Under the pieces are notes generated by a model. That model did no database searches and was not told where the DNA came from. It worked only from the letters and a program-made list of their open reading frames with translations. A DNA stretch of 64,000 nucleotides, from contig MU278349.1 of NCBI GenBank assembly GCA_022385755.1, positions 682,001-746,000 of the forward strand, written 5' to 3'. This stretch comes from Trametopsis cervina (taxonomy: Eukaryota; Basidiomycota; Agaricomycetes; Polyporales; Irpicaceae). How positions within the stretch are numbered: the first letter of the stretch is position 1; each line of letters begins with the position of its first letter. Below, in pieces: positions 1 to 11,832 of the stretch. A program made the translations under genes and the position numbers.

Positions 1-552
1 TCCGGCATCAATGGTCCAGTTGCGATCACTATCACGAAGGATGACCAGCCTCTGTCCCTCGACCCGATCGTTGACCCTGGCAACCTCATTGCTGGACCTA
101 CCATGGCTTTCATCGACACCGTTACCGACTCCCTTGCGTCTACCTCTCGCTCCGGTTCCGGTTCCAGCGGTTCCAGTGGATCGTCGTCCAGCGGTTCCAG
201 CGGTTCGTCGTCCTCCTCATCCGCATCGTCCGACCAGTCGACCGCTACGACGACGAGTGCGGCCACTGCTACGCAAACAGACTCCGGCGCTTCGAGCGCA
301 CAAACGTCTGCTGCGTCCCAGACCGACGGCCTCACTACCACCATTACTCCCGGTGAGGCAAGCTCGATTATCTCCAGTGTTTCCGCTGCCTCTGCAACTG
401 CGAGTGCGTCCCCGAGCGCAGGTGGTAACAACGCTGCGCAGGGTGCGACATCTCTCGTCGACTTCCCTGGAGGCCCCAACAACTACAAGGGCCCCGTCTC
501 TAACGGTACGCTCGAGGTTCTTGGCTGGAAAGCGATCCCCAAGCCTCAATAG
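1..552 (+). CDS. 3' end of a Ser/Thr-rich, probably secreted protein (partial)
   Basis: The frame is open from base 1 and ends at TAG 550-552, giving the last 183 residues of a gene that begins outside the window. A folded-looking start (NGPVAITITKDDQPLSLDP...) is followed by about 40 residues made almost only of Ser and Gly, then a Ser/Thr/Ala-rich stretch typical of O-glycosylated linkers of fungal secreted or wall proteins, and a short ordered tail ending in GWKAIPKPQ. The tail is not hydrophobic, so a GPI anchor is unlikely. I do not recognise the family and the N-terminal signal region is missing. Codon use (C/G-ending, TCG/TCC Ser) resembles a well-expressed gene. Confidence 0.75.
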   Translation, partial: SGINGPVAITITKDDQPLSLDPIVDPGNLIAGPTMAFIDTVTDSLASTSRSGSGSSGSSGSSSSGSSGSSSSSSASSDQSTATTTSAATATQTDSGASSAQTSAASQTDGLTTTITPGEASSIISSVSAASATASASPSAGGNNAAQGATSLVDFPGGPNNYKGPVSNGTLEVLGWKAIPKPQ

Positions 553-962
553 GCTACGCTCGAATGCTTGACGCTGTCGGACTCTTCTACGCTTTGCACG
601 GACGTCAAAAAGGTCTAGATGATCTTTTATACTTGTACCAGCGGACATTTAGGTGCTTTTTAATGCGGATGCATTTGGTGATTTCCCTCCCCTAGGCCAT
701 ATCTCACGCGATACCTAGTTCTTTTTGCTGTCTACTTCCATCCCGGAGATTCTCTGCTGTATCTCGACACCCTGTTCGTTGTGACTTTTTTGTACCACAT
801 GAGAGAGAATGGAGAATACATTGGAGATGGAACATGTTAGTTGCTAAGACATTATATTCAGCTGAGGGAAAGGTAATGTACATATGAGTAACCCGCTCTA
901 GTGCCCGTACTATACATAGTCATGCTAGGCAAATCCAAGGAATATTTCTGGTATACAAGAGT
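553..962. other. intergenic, tail-to-tail
   Basis: A 410-nt stretch between the Ser-rich gene (+) and the EAF-type gene (-). It should contain both 3' UTRs. I see no further coding, RNA or repeat signal. Confidence 0.6.
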
Positions 963-2835
963 CTAATCACTCTCATCGCTCGTCGTGTCATCGTCAGAGT
1001 CATCGTCGTCTCCGACGAACTGCCCTGCGAGTGCGTTCAGACTGAGAATCGGACCAGAAAACTGTGGTGGCTCTGGTTGCTCCGGCTCCGGCTCGTCGTC
1101 TTCGCCCTCGAGATGAGCCTCTAGCTCCCGCTGCAACTCATTCTCGTCTATCTCAATAACATCATACTCATCCTCGTCCTCATCCTCTTCCTCCATTGTC
1201 AATGTGTCGTCCAGATGAGTCGTTGATTCAGGTGTATCGTGATGAGGGGGAGGCGTAGGTATGATTTCCTCCATGGTGATCTGTCGCACTGGAGGCTCTG
1301 GCGACTTCTTGGGGGACGCAGCCACTTGAGGAACAGGGTCCCAGTCTTCATTTTCAGAATCATCTCCTGGAAGCACAGGCATTGTGGATGAGGGGTGAGA
1401 CGGCCCTGGTAAATCAAGAGAGAATGATGATCCTTCGGCCCCCGGGAACGCCAGCGCAGCAGGCTCCTTCTTCTTTGGTGGCTCTTTCTTCGGAGCAGGA
1501 CGTGCGGGGGCTAACTTTGGTGGAGGCGATGGCCTCGCTTTCTTTGCTGCAGGCGGCTGAGCAGGAATGTCCTGAGGTAGTTCACGCTTCTTACTTGGGG
1601 AAGCCTTGGTCGGTTTGCGACCAGACTCCGGTGCCAACGCAGTTGTGACTGGTCTCGGAGGGAGAGGATGATTTGGCGGAGCAGGTGCAGAGAGTTGTGG
1701 AGAAGTGGCTGACGTAGAAGCCGAAGTCATCGGAGATGCAGCCTTGTTCGCGCGAATGGCGGCAGCTGCTGCTGCTAGACTCTTCCCCTGTTTAGGTTTG
1801 GGTACAGCTTTAGCTGAAGTAATGGTAGATATCTTGGTAGATGGCGGCGGCGAGTCTTTGATTTCTCCTTCACTTTCTTCTTCCTCTTCCTTCTTGACAG
1901 CGATCGGGGGAGTCGCGAGGACCTTTGTCTTCTTCGTGAAGGATAACTTCTCTTTCTTTGGAGGTACAACCTCCTTCTGAAGTTTCTTCGGGGGTTCTGG
2001 AGGTAGCACTCCCGCGAAGTCCTCATCAAGCTCGCCAACGGCATCTTCATCTCCTGAGAGATCAGCCTCAAGCTGATCAGCGGCAGTCTGGATACGCCTC
2101 TTTGAGACAGTCTGTGCGAGAGGCGCATTTGACGAAGACGTAGAAGTAGACGTGGATGGACGGGAAGACGGAAGGGCTAGTGTTACAGCAGATCTGAGTG
2201 TAAGCGACAGCACTTCGTGCCAAGGCGTATGAACGTACGTGAACCGGGATGCTTTGGGGCCCGAGTAATCTTGCGGTCATACGTTAGGTTGACATACGAG
2301 TCCAACTTCTCCAGCGTAAAAGACTACAGAAATTCAGATTACAGTAGTATAACAGGTGCAAACATAGACGCACCCCGAGCTCCTCGTCATATATGAGGAC
2401 GCACTCCACTTCCTTCGCAACGGTTTCGGCACCTGCAAAGATGTGCGCGCCCTCTTCGGTCTGGAGAGTGCATGTTATAACGTGACGCAATAGCAGGGTG
2501 TTTAGAGCATACCTGGGAGTTGGCTCGTTCTACAGTAACACTGGTCACATCCTTTCCCTTGCGTACTTCTATTGTCCCAGGCTTCGCCGAATCGACCGAC
2601 GGAGGAATGAAGTTATCTGTGGCGGGAAGGTTTTGAGATTTCACTGTATGCGAGACAAGGGAACATGGTTGGAAGTTTACGAACAGCGTAGCGAATAGAA
2701 ATCTGGTTCGGGGAACTTGCTCTTCTGTAGTGGCTCACCCTTTCGAGTCTTGATTACTCGACTAAGTGACTTGCCAACCTTCGCTGTGTATCTGCCTGCG
2801 GTAGGCATCCACGCATTAGATTGTACACTGGCCAT
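963..2835 (-). CDS. EAF-family transcription elongation factor (ELL-associated)
   Basis: Five exons: 2835-2685, 2616-2513, 2460-2374, 2323-2235 and 2193-963, giving 553 residues. The first four exons make an EAF N-terminal domain: WMPTAGRYTAKVGKSL, then FYSLRYNFIPPSVD, then KEVECVLIYDEELGSFTLEKLDS, which fits the family pattern of an RYxFxP motif followed by a kecvLiyD..tg.f.LEkl strand pair. EAF proteins bind ELL and stimulate RNA polymerase II elongation in the nucleus. The long last exon is disordered: Lys/Pro/Ala-rich, then a very acidic C-terminus (DDDDSDDDTTSDESD), comparable with the acidic Ser-rich transactivation tail of EAF1/EAF2. Exon 1 ends before GTTCGT, which restores the Tyr of RYNF. 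The last intron is only 41 nt, so that junction is the least certain. The gene lies 291 nt downstream of the unknown gene on the same strand. Confidence 0.82.
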
Positions 2836-3126
2836 CTCAAATGGCACTGCTGTGAGGAGATAGAACAGATGGTATGGTGGTGGTGGTGGAGAGAAACGGG
2901 GATGGCCAAGTAACAAATGAGCCGCCTCTGCATTCGGGGGCTGCCTATTGGGCGCTTTGGCCATAGCAGGCCACTATGGACTGGGTGTCAATCTTCTGGG
3001 CCAAACGCGGATGTCCAAGCACAGCGATACATTGGCAGGCTACAGCCATAGCTACAAGAAACTGATGTACATATATGAAAAATACATGCATACTCCCATA
3101 ATCCTCATACACCCGCAGTAAGCTCC

Positions 3127-3930
3127 TTATGACACGGACACTCCTATCAAAGACTGCAAAGCCAGTGATACCTTGCGGTACTGGAATGCATTCAGACCCA
3201 TGTCCTCCCTCAAAAACACAGATTGAACCTGTATGGGAAATTCCGCAACTGTGCGCAGTGCTGATGAATCACAGACACCGCTACGTTCAAATAGAGGGAG
3301 TAGCTCCTCGATACTGGGGCATAACGCACGGAGCAAGTATCCGAGTTCTTCCAAGTCGGCCGCCATGGCAGCTACTTTCCTAGGCATCACTACGTGACGC
3401 CGCTTTTCTTGGGAGACTGTGACCGGTACACATCGTTCCTGTGCTCAAGGAATAGGTGAGTATGAGTATGTATGCAGACGAATACACAGACCTGCTGGGC
3501 AGAGGCCTGCACATGATTACTATCGTCTCCGCTTGGTGGACTTTGATCTTCAGTTGGCAGGCGTTGATCTTGCGTGAAGGGAACATAGCCTTTGGACAAT
3601 GGTACAGCCCTTTTGTTGCTCATCAGCGGTGACTTGTGCGACATGGTTGGCCGGGAGTCTCTGTACAGATTTACATCGCTTGAGGCCTTTCTGATAGCGT
3701 TGGCCCTGCACTGGGGATTCGCGCGAAGTCTTTGGAAGTATTCTTGGACATAAAAGCGAACCGGCCAGTATCCATCATACCTCCCAAAGATGGGCTCTAC
3801 CCGACACACCTGGTGCCATTTGTTAGAAACCATGGAACTGGACCATCGTGCGTATTTTCCGTACCTGTCGGAGAAATGATGACCATCGCATTGGGTCCTG
3901 CTCATCGACATCTACGTCAACATCGAGCAT
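3127..3930 (-). CDS. unknown protein, 231 residues
   Basis: Three exons (3930-3865, 3809-3492, 3438-3127) join in phase. The start is the ATG at 3930 (MLDVDVDVDEQDPMRWSSFLRQ in pieces); the ATG at 3911 in another frame is preceded by an in-frame stop and does not splice through. The first half has an aromatic patch (FGRYDGYWPVRFYVQEYFQRL). The middle is basic and Ser/Pro-rich and probably disordered. The last 100 residues look helical (AADLEELGYLLRALCPSIEE...) and end in LIGVSVS. I do not recognise a family; a lineage-restricted basidiomycete protein is likely. The helical C-terminus may mediate protein contacts, but this is only inference. Confidence 0.6.
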
Positions 3931-4475
3931 GGTGAGAGCGAGATGACGAAGGGGAGCCTGCGTGCAAATCACTCAACAAATGTGTTTGTCTTACTGCAGT
4001 TGCATGCTAACGCACCGTGATTTTCATGTAGCGCGCCCTAGTAAGTCCCATGGCTTCAGAGCTGCATCGCCCTCGACGAAGATCGGGGTCCTCTAAAATC
4101 AGACTCTGTGTGCTGATAACAGAAGGCTTCAGCGTGCTAGGAGAAGAGAAATACATCTGTGCAACCACAGGCAGGTGGGGGGTAGAGGGAGAGCCTTATA
4201 CACTCAGCGTGAGGGGAACGCTGCATGCCGTCCGATTGTCTATATGCGAGATCCGAAGAATGATAACACGCATTCTTTAGACTGGGACCGTGTACGTTGC
4301 CGAAGTCAAGTTGCCCGTGCGGACATTGAGTACTAATGCCGGTGAGAACTTGTACTGACCTGTGTTGCCTAAACGGGACACGGCGTACGCGTCGAGTGAA
4401 TTGGAACGCGTCAGTCTAGTCGCCTTGCTTTATACCTGTGCCTCGCGTTCATCTCCTGCAAACCCTCATCTTACA
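3931..4475. other. divergent intergenic region
   Basis: 545 nt between the unknown gene (-) and PRE5 (+), so it holds both promoters. A 76-codon open stretch at 4050-4280 has no recognisable content. I see no clear TATA box or repeat. Confidence 0.5.
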
Positions 4476-5636
4476 ATGGTATGCTCTCATTGTGTAGCTG
4501 GACTTGCTATGCTCACAATAGCTCCTAGTTCCGTAATACGTATGATTCCGATAACACAGTCTTCTCACCGCAAGGCCGGCTTCACCAGGTCGAGTACGCG
4601 CTGGAGGCCGTGAAGCAGGGATCTGCAGCGGTTGGACTAAGGTCAAAGACCCACGCGATTCTGCTAGCTCTTAAGGTGTGTATCACCATACGATCAGAGG
4701 ACACGAGGTAGCTGAACATGTTCCGCCTGTGGCTACAGCGGTCAACCGGCGAACTCGCTTCTTACCAGCAGAAGATGTACCGTATTGACGACCATGTAGG
4801 AATTGCTATTGCAGGTTTAACGTCAGATGCACGAGTCCTTAGGTGCGCACGTTATTCTGGCTGATGATCAGCTGGGCAGTGGTGCTTACGACTCTTACAG
4901 CAATTTCATGCGTCAACAAGCAATGTCATCTCGAATGATGTTCAACCGCCCCATCCCTGTCAACCGGCTAGTCTCCTCCATCGCGGATAGTACGTATATT
5001 TAGCGTATCTCGCGCTATCTGTTTACATGTATTGGGGGATCCAGAGGCGCAAGTCAACACCCAAGAGTATGGAAGGCGACCATACGGTGTAGGATTCCTT
5101 GTAATCGGTGGCGACAAGACCGGCCCGCACCTCTACGAATTCTCCCCGTCAGGAAATTCTTATGAATACTACGCGATGTCAATCGGTGCTCGCAGCCAGA
5201 GTGCCAAGACCTACCTTGAGAAACATTATGAAAGCTTCACAGACTGTACGTTAGGGTTTGTCACGTCCGGACTCTGGTTCGACTGATGCGAGACGGACCT
5301 CCTTCGCACTTATCACACATAGGCACACTGGAGGAGCTCATCCGTCATGGCCTTCACGCCCTCCGTGAAACGCTTCAGCAGGACAAAGAGCTCACGGTCA
5401 ACAATACCTCAATAGGCATCATCGGTCCGGCTGATGTACAGGAGAAGTCTGTGCCTTCAGAGGGCCCGTTCCGAATCCTTGAAGGCGATGCTATAGAGCC
5501 ATACTTGAAGAACATGATCCCGAAGGAGTCGGCAGAGGTAGCGGCTCCTACAGCGACAACGGGCGAAGCAGACGAGGCGGCGGCACCTGGAACATCTGCA
5601 GCAGCTGGTGACGAGGATGTCCAGATGGCCGAGTAG
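4476..5636 (+). CDS. PRE5: 20S proteasome subunit alpha6 (PSMA1 type)
   Basis: Six exons (4476-4478, 4529-4675, 4739-4842, 4901-4989, 5045-5245, 5323-5636) give 285 residues close to human PSMA1 and yeast Pre5. The alpha-type N-terminal signature is [13 protein letters not shown] at about residues 13-25. Further conserved blocks are [51 protein letters not shown] and the family-specific [18 protein letters not shown]. The subunit belongs to the catalytically inactive outer ring that gates the 20S core. The acidic C-terminal tail (Ala/Glu/Asp-rich, ending QMAE) is typical. The first coding exon is the ATG alone, directly followed by GTATGC; without that intron the conserved FRNTYDSD start cannot be made. 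The gene is tail-to-tail with COX15, 180 nt apart. Confidence 0.95.
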
Positions 5637-5816
5637 ATAACAAATGCTTTGTATCTCTTCATTCAAATTGTATTCTGCAGCATGACTGTTTTCGTACTAG
5701 ATAATTTGTATTGGAGAGGGGATTCTCTGACATATACTCGTCTGAGAGTGATTATGAAGATCTATGGTAATTGTGAATACGTCCGCGAGCACAATCTCTC
5801 AGTCACCATACGCTGT

Positions 5817-7473
5817 CTATCTTGTAGTTTGCATATGGGATGCTGCCCGCCGCCAGGCCTGTGCAGCCGCACCCGGCCGTCTAAGAGTTACTAACAGATG
5901 CACCATGGTGGTAAGAAGCGCAACGCTGCCAGCTTGATGAGCAGCAGCCAACGGTATGGGGACCAAATACAAGAGTGTCGATATTCCCAATAGTACTTGG
6001 ATGTTGGCCATCGCGAATGCGGACGTTACCATACGACGTGTCATTGGCGGAAGTATAGCACGCAGCGCAGGACTACGTGCAGAGGCGAATAGAAGAGCGG
6101 TACATGTATATGTCGTAATTGCCTGAAAAGACACCAGATCAGCTTCAAAGAGTCTGAAACTGGGGTGCGCTCACCAGGCAACGATGGTCAAACTGTACGG
6201 TGGTCGGATTTTCGAATAGATTTCTCCACCAAGTGTCAGATCCATCAGGTTTCTTTGCGTACTCCTGAGAGAATAGCTCGTCCACAGGGGGAGCCAAACG
6301 GCCACCCATGAGAGGGAACTCATTATACAAAAGTCCGGCATCGAGTCCCGCCACAAAAGCACCTGTTGAAATGCTTAATATATGTCGATAAAGCAACGCG
6401 TTGAGACTGTGTTACCTGAGAGAGCGGTCAAAAATACCAGTGCCGTGAGTGCCTTTGAATTGCGCGCGAACTTCTTGACAAGAGGATTATCAACAATGGC
6501 CTTCCACGCCTGGTCGTCGCCCTTGAGACCGGCCCATTCGCCTCGCTTCGCGAACCTCCAGTCCATGAGTGTGGCAACTCCAGTAGCGAACATGCCGGCA
6601 TAGAGGACAAAAGCAGTACCCAGGTGTGCGGCGAGCCTGTACTGAGACACCCGAGGAACAGCCCCCGGGGTTTCCATGAGCGAGTCTTCCAGTCCGGACT
6701 TCACCATGTACCATCCTAAGGCACCCTGTGCACCGAGCAACAGCGCCATACCGAACAGTTGCTTCGGCATGGTAGCTGTCAAGCGTTTTCTAACAGCAAA
6801 ATAAGTTAACGGTATGACGAAACCTAAGCCGATGATGCGTCCGAGGACACGGTGGCCCCATTCCATGTAGAAGATCTCCTTGAATTCATGGAGGTTCATC
6901 GAGTGGTTCAACCTGCCGGATGGTCAGACGAGGGAGTGACATGACACGTAGTACTCACAATTTGAACTCCGGAGTACGTTTGTATTTATTAAACTCTTCC
7001 TCCCATTCTGCCTGTGAAAGAGGCGGAAGAATACCAGACACTGGCCGCCATTCCGTGATGCTAAGACCGGACTCTGTCAAGCGAGTCACCCCGCCAACGA
7101 CGATTACGGCAAATACGAGAGTCGAGGATGCGAGCAGCCATATTGCAACGGGAGGGGGCGAAAGCACTGGCAATTCTGCCGCCAAAGGCAAGGCTGAGGA
7201 TGCGTTGGAAGAGAAAAATCGAGGGTCGAAAGTCGGCCTTCTGGGCACTGCTCCTGAGAGAGGTCGCATATGAGTCCAGAGACCTGGTGTACGCGAGGAG
7301 TGGATGCCCAAAAGCTGGGACGATGTTCTTCGGCTTGAGGACCCAGTATGTACGCTACAGGCGGGGGCCGGCCTCTGCGTGAATGTCTGCTGCAATTCAC
7401 GGAACCTTGGCAGTAGCCGAGTCGAGGGCTTGACCGAATGCATCGACAGCGTCCATGGCATCCGTATCATCAT
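5817..7473 (-). CDS. COX15: haem A synthase Cox15 (mitochondrial)
   Basis: Four exons (7473-6959, 6912-6416, 6362-6175, 6122-5817), 501 residues. Cox15 oxidises the C8 methyl of haem O to make haem A for cytochrome c oxidase in the inner mitochondrial membrane. An Arg/Ser-rich N-terminal presequence of about 100 residues precedes the first membrane helix ([22 protein letters not shown]). Conserved haem-binding histidines are visible in MEWGHR (about residue 192), [20 protein letters not shown] and AAHQAGSV...VHLL. The family motifs [13 protein letters not shown] and FPLMGG are intact. The start is the first ATG at 7473; a second ATG follows directly. The gene is head-to-head with BOL3 with 241 nt between start codons. 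Confidence 0.95.
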
Positions 7474-7714
7474 GCTCAACGCTCTAGGCAATGACTAGAG
7501 GTCGAGTAACCAGACAAGATGCGAGTAGAGAGAGAGAGAGGGTCTCCTCACGACCTGTAGTCGGATGCCGATGCATGACATTCGCAGGTTGTCGGAGAGG
7601 CTCATCAAATCGCGGCCGAGACCCGACTGGACGCGCAAGGCTCGATCTCATACTACCACGACTAGTACCTTCTCTTACAATCTCTGTGTGCTCTCTACCC
7701 TTAATATCAATCAG
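7474..7714. promoter_or_regulatory. bidirectional promoter COX15/BOL3
   Basis: 241 nt separate the start codons of the two divergent mitochondrial genes. A short GA-rich tract (gagtagagagagagagaggg, about 7524-7543) lies inside and may help exclude nucleosomes. The layout suggests shared control, but I cannot show it from the sequence. Confidence 0.55.
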
Positions 7715-8170
7715 ATGTTCGCTCTAGCATTTGCTCGACGTCGTATTCCTCAGCTACAGAGGGTTGCTGTGAAGATTCCGTCATATCGGGGCTTTGCGGC
7801 AGCACAGTCAGGCCTCAGCGAAGGGGAGCGCGACATTTATGCAAAATTGACGGACAGGTTCTCACCCAGTGAACTTGCCGTACAAGATGTCTCCGGTATG
7901 TTCTACTCGACGGTCTAGGCGATACCAGCCTTTGACGGGCCTTAGGTGGATGCGGCACGTTCTACGCTATCTCTATCGCAAGCGAAGCGTTCAAGGACCT
8001 TTCCACTGTGAAGCAACATCGTCTAGTCAACGAGGTATTGAAGAAAGAGATAGAGGGTATACATGGCCTACAGGTGGGCAACTCAGTGAATCTAGGAAGG
8101 CATCAGTCTAACGGATGCCCCAACGTTGCAGCTTAAAACATCTGTACCTCGGCCGCCACCGACTTCATAA
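7715..8170 (+). CDS. BOL3: BolA-like mitochondrial Fe-S assembly protein (BOLA3/Bol3 type)
   Basis: Three exons (7715-7895, 7946-8073, 8132-8170), 115 residues. An Arg-rich presequence (MFALAFARRRIPQLQRVAVK) is followed by a short linker and a complete BolA domain: VQDVSGGCGTFYAISIASEAF, VKQHRLVNEVLKKEI, GIHGLQLKTSVP. The SGGCG loop with its Cys and the HxLV motif with the invariant His are the BOLA3 hallmarks; both are used with monothiol glutaredoxin to bind or hand over Fe-S clusters. The product likely acts late in [4Fe-4S] insertion in the matrix. It is 233 nt tail-to-tail with the NCBP3-like gene. Confidence 0.93.
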
Positions 8171-8403
8171 CCGCATCCTTCACTAGAAGACAGTGTGTTA
8201 TGCACTCAGTGCACCACCTGACGCACCATAAGGTCCTTTAATGCATAATCTGTGCACACGTAGGCTTCGGCTTCAGCTATCGGCGACGAAGTTCATAAGC
8301 TGAGACAAACATTCATACATATGCTGGTAATACATAATAATGCACGAGAATGAGCAGGGGTTAAAGAGCATCTGGAACTCTGACATTGCAGGTGAATGTG
8401 GCT

Positions 8404-9628
8404 TTAGTCCTTGGCACTTAGGAATGCGTCTAGTTCTGCATCTAAGTCCTCTTGTGTCACCTTCTGTCTTCCTCGGCCAGACCTGTCACTGAGCCGGTGC
8501 CCAAGGTCTCTACTCTCGACCTCCTCAGGACGTCGACCCCGTCGCGGAAAGGGTGCTGTGAGGCGGGATTCCAAGTGCCCGGTTCTTCTATTGGATGTCC
8601 TTTCTAACAAGGTCTTCGGTCCATGGTTTATGTAGTCAGAACGCATCTTGGAAGGAGGTGATGGCGGCTCTGCAGGCTCGGATTCGCCTTCAGCGAGGAA
8701 GGCATCGAGATCATCGTCTAGCTTTGCCATCTCCTGCGCTTTGTCAAGCTCCCCTCTCCTCTTTTTCACGGGTCTGTTGTCCACCTCCCCCTCCTGACCT
8801 ACCCTCCCAGCATGGTCTCCGTACCTCTTGTAAAATCCGGATTCCTTCTTTGCACCGCGCTTCTTCACGTCCAATGTCAAAGCCCAGCGCATGCGAATAG
8901 CGCCTTTCAACCCTTCCCCCTTCCCCAGACTCTTGTTGATGCGCTCTTCGGGAGGCCAGAATGTGATGGGTATTGGCTTCGCTGTTATGAAGCCTTCGTC
9001 TGAAGGCTCTTCCGCGTGTGACTTAGCGAGATAACGAAATGCCCCACGAGCAGCTGTCTTCGTAGAGAATACTAAGATGCACGTAGTGTCGTCGATCCAT
9101 TCGAGACCGATAGGATGGGAGTCAAAATGTGTAGCATAAGCGAATATGTTCTCTGTTGGGAGATGTGATATTGGGGGACCCTGTAAAAGAATGGCGTTGT
9201 CTCTGAGTGAGGGATCCGACACGTCTAGGCTTCTCGTCAGTCAGTGTATGAACTTACAGAAACGCGACTAACCTTCTTCCATGTCCTCTTCCACAGCATC
9301 TTCTTCGTACTTCCGCTACACGATCCCATAGCCAGCGTATCCATATCATCATGAGATTTTGACAAAAACGGCAGTTGAAGAGCGGTCGGTTTACTGCCTC
9401 ATTAGGCCCTGCCACCGGGAGTACAAAGACAGGCTACCCGCGCACCTTGCCTGTACGCGCAGCTATCGCGTCTGATACGAGATATATTTTCGTGCGGCCG
9501 ATACGGTCTGCGAGAGAAGACTGAGGTGGCTCGACTGGGGGCAACTCAGAGTACGGCACTGCATCGTCGTATGATAACGTAGTGTCAATCATAGAGTCGG
9601 GGAGCGATTCTGTGGGTAGGACATCCAT
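8404..9628 (-). CDS. NCBP3-like RNA-binding protein
   Basis: Three exons (9628-9446, 9315-9273, 9224-8404), 348 residues. After an acidic N-terminus (RKYEEDAVEEDMEEDVSDP) comes an RRM-like region with the family hallmark of a strand, then GLEWIDDTTCILVFSTKTAA, matching the WLDD-type motif of nuclear cap-binding protein subunit 3 (PF10309). The C-terminal half is charged and disordered and ends in two similar short acidic segments (KLDDDLDAFLAEGE; TQEDLDAELDAFLSAKD) that resemble the FoP-duplication motif of mRNA-export adaptors. The likely role is in mRNA cap binding or export. Intron 1 is 130 nt and its acceptor (GTGTAG before CGGAAG) was chosen because it keeps the acidic stretch in phase. 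The gene is head-to-head with KRR1, 249 nt apart. Confidence 0.78.
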
Positions 9629-9877
9629 TTTCGCTAAGAACACCGTACGGTGAGACAGTGATGTATGAGAGTGAGAGCAAGGGTAGATGGTGCAGAAGGC
9701 AGGTAGAATTCGGAGGCAAAGATCGGTGTGAGCGCCTACCTCATCCTTTGTCGCCTTCCGCCACAGCCACCCATTCTTACAACCTTCCATCCCGCGGGCA
9801 CAGTATCTCTTGCGTCACTCCGGACCAATATTTTCAGAACGAAAAGATTGGAATCTCAAACCTGAGGCGTAATTCGA
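9629..9877. promoter_or_regulatory. bidirectional promoter NCBP3-like/KRR1
   Basis: The 249 nt between the two start codons must hold both promoters. I see no TATA box. Both neighbours act in RNA processing, so co-expression is plausible. Confidence 0.45.
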
Positions 9878-11460
<1,583 letters not shown>

Positions 11461-11832
11461 TAGCAGATTTGTTTTCTGTTCTCCCCTGTTTCTACCACGC
11501 TTTTCTATCTTACGTCAACGTACCTGTCACTCCATCTAGCACAGCCTTTCGAACAGCTTGCTACAACTATTTTACGCATATTTGTCTCGTCTGGTGTCGT
11601 TTCCGTCCTGTTCCTTTATGTGCATAACTCGTAGTAGGCGTTACCGAAAAATTGAGCCGGTAGCCAATAGGAGTGCTGCGTCTGAGACACGAAGCGCTGT
11701 GCAGGACTCTGCATTCTTTGTCGCGAACGCCAGCAAGACCAAGGCTACATATCCGTCCTCCTGTTGTGCCGCGCTCCTTCTGAGCTTTGATGTACTTTAT
11801 CTTTCAACTAGATTCATAGAATATTGGACGAC
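11461..11832. other. intergenic, same-strand
   Basis: 372 nt between KRR1 and the prion-like gene, holding the KRR1 3' end and the next promoter. I see no other feature. Confidence 0.5.
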
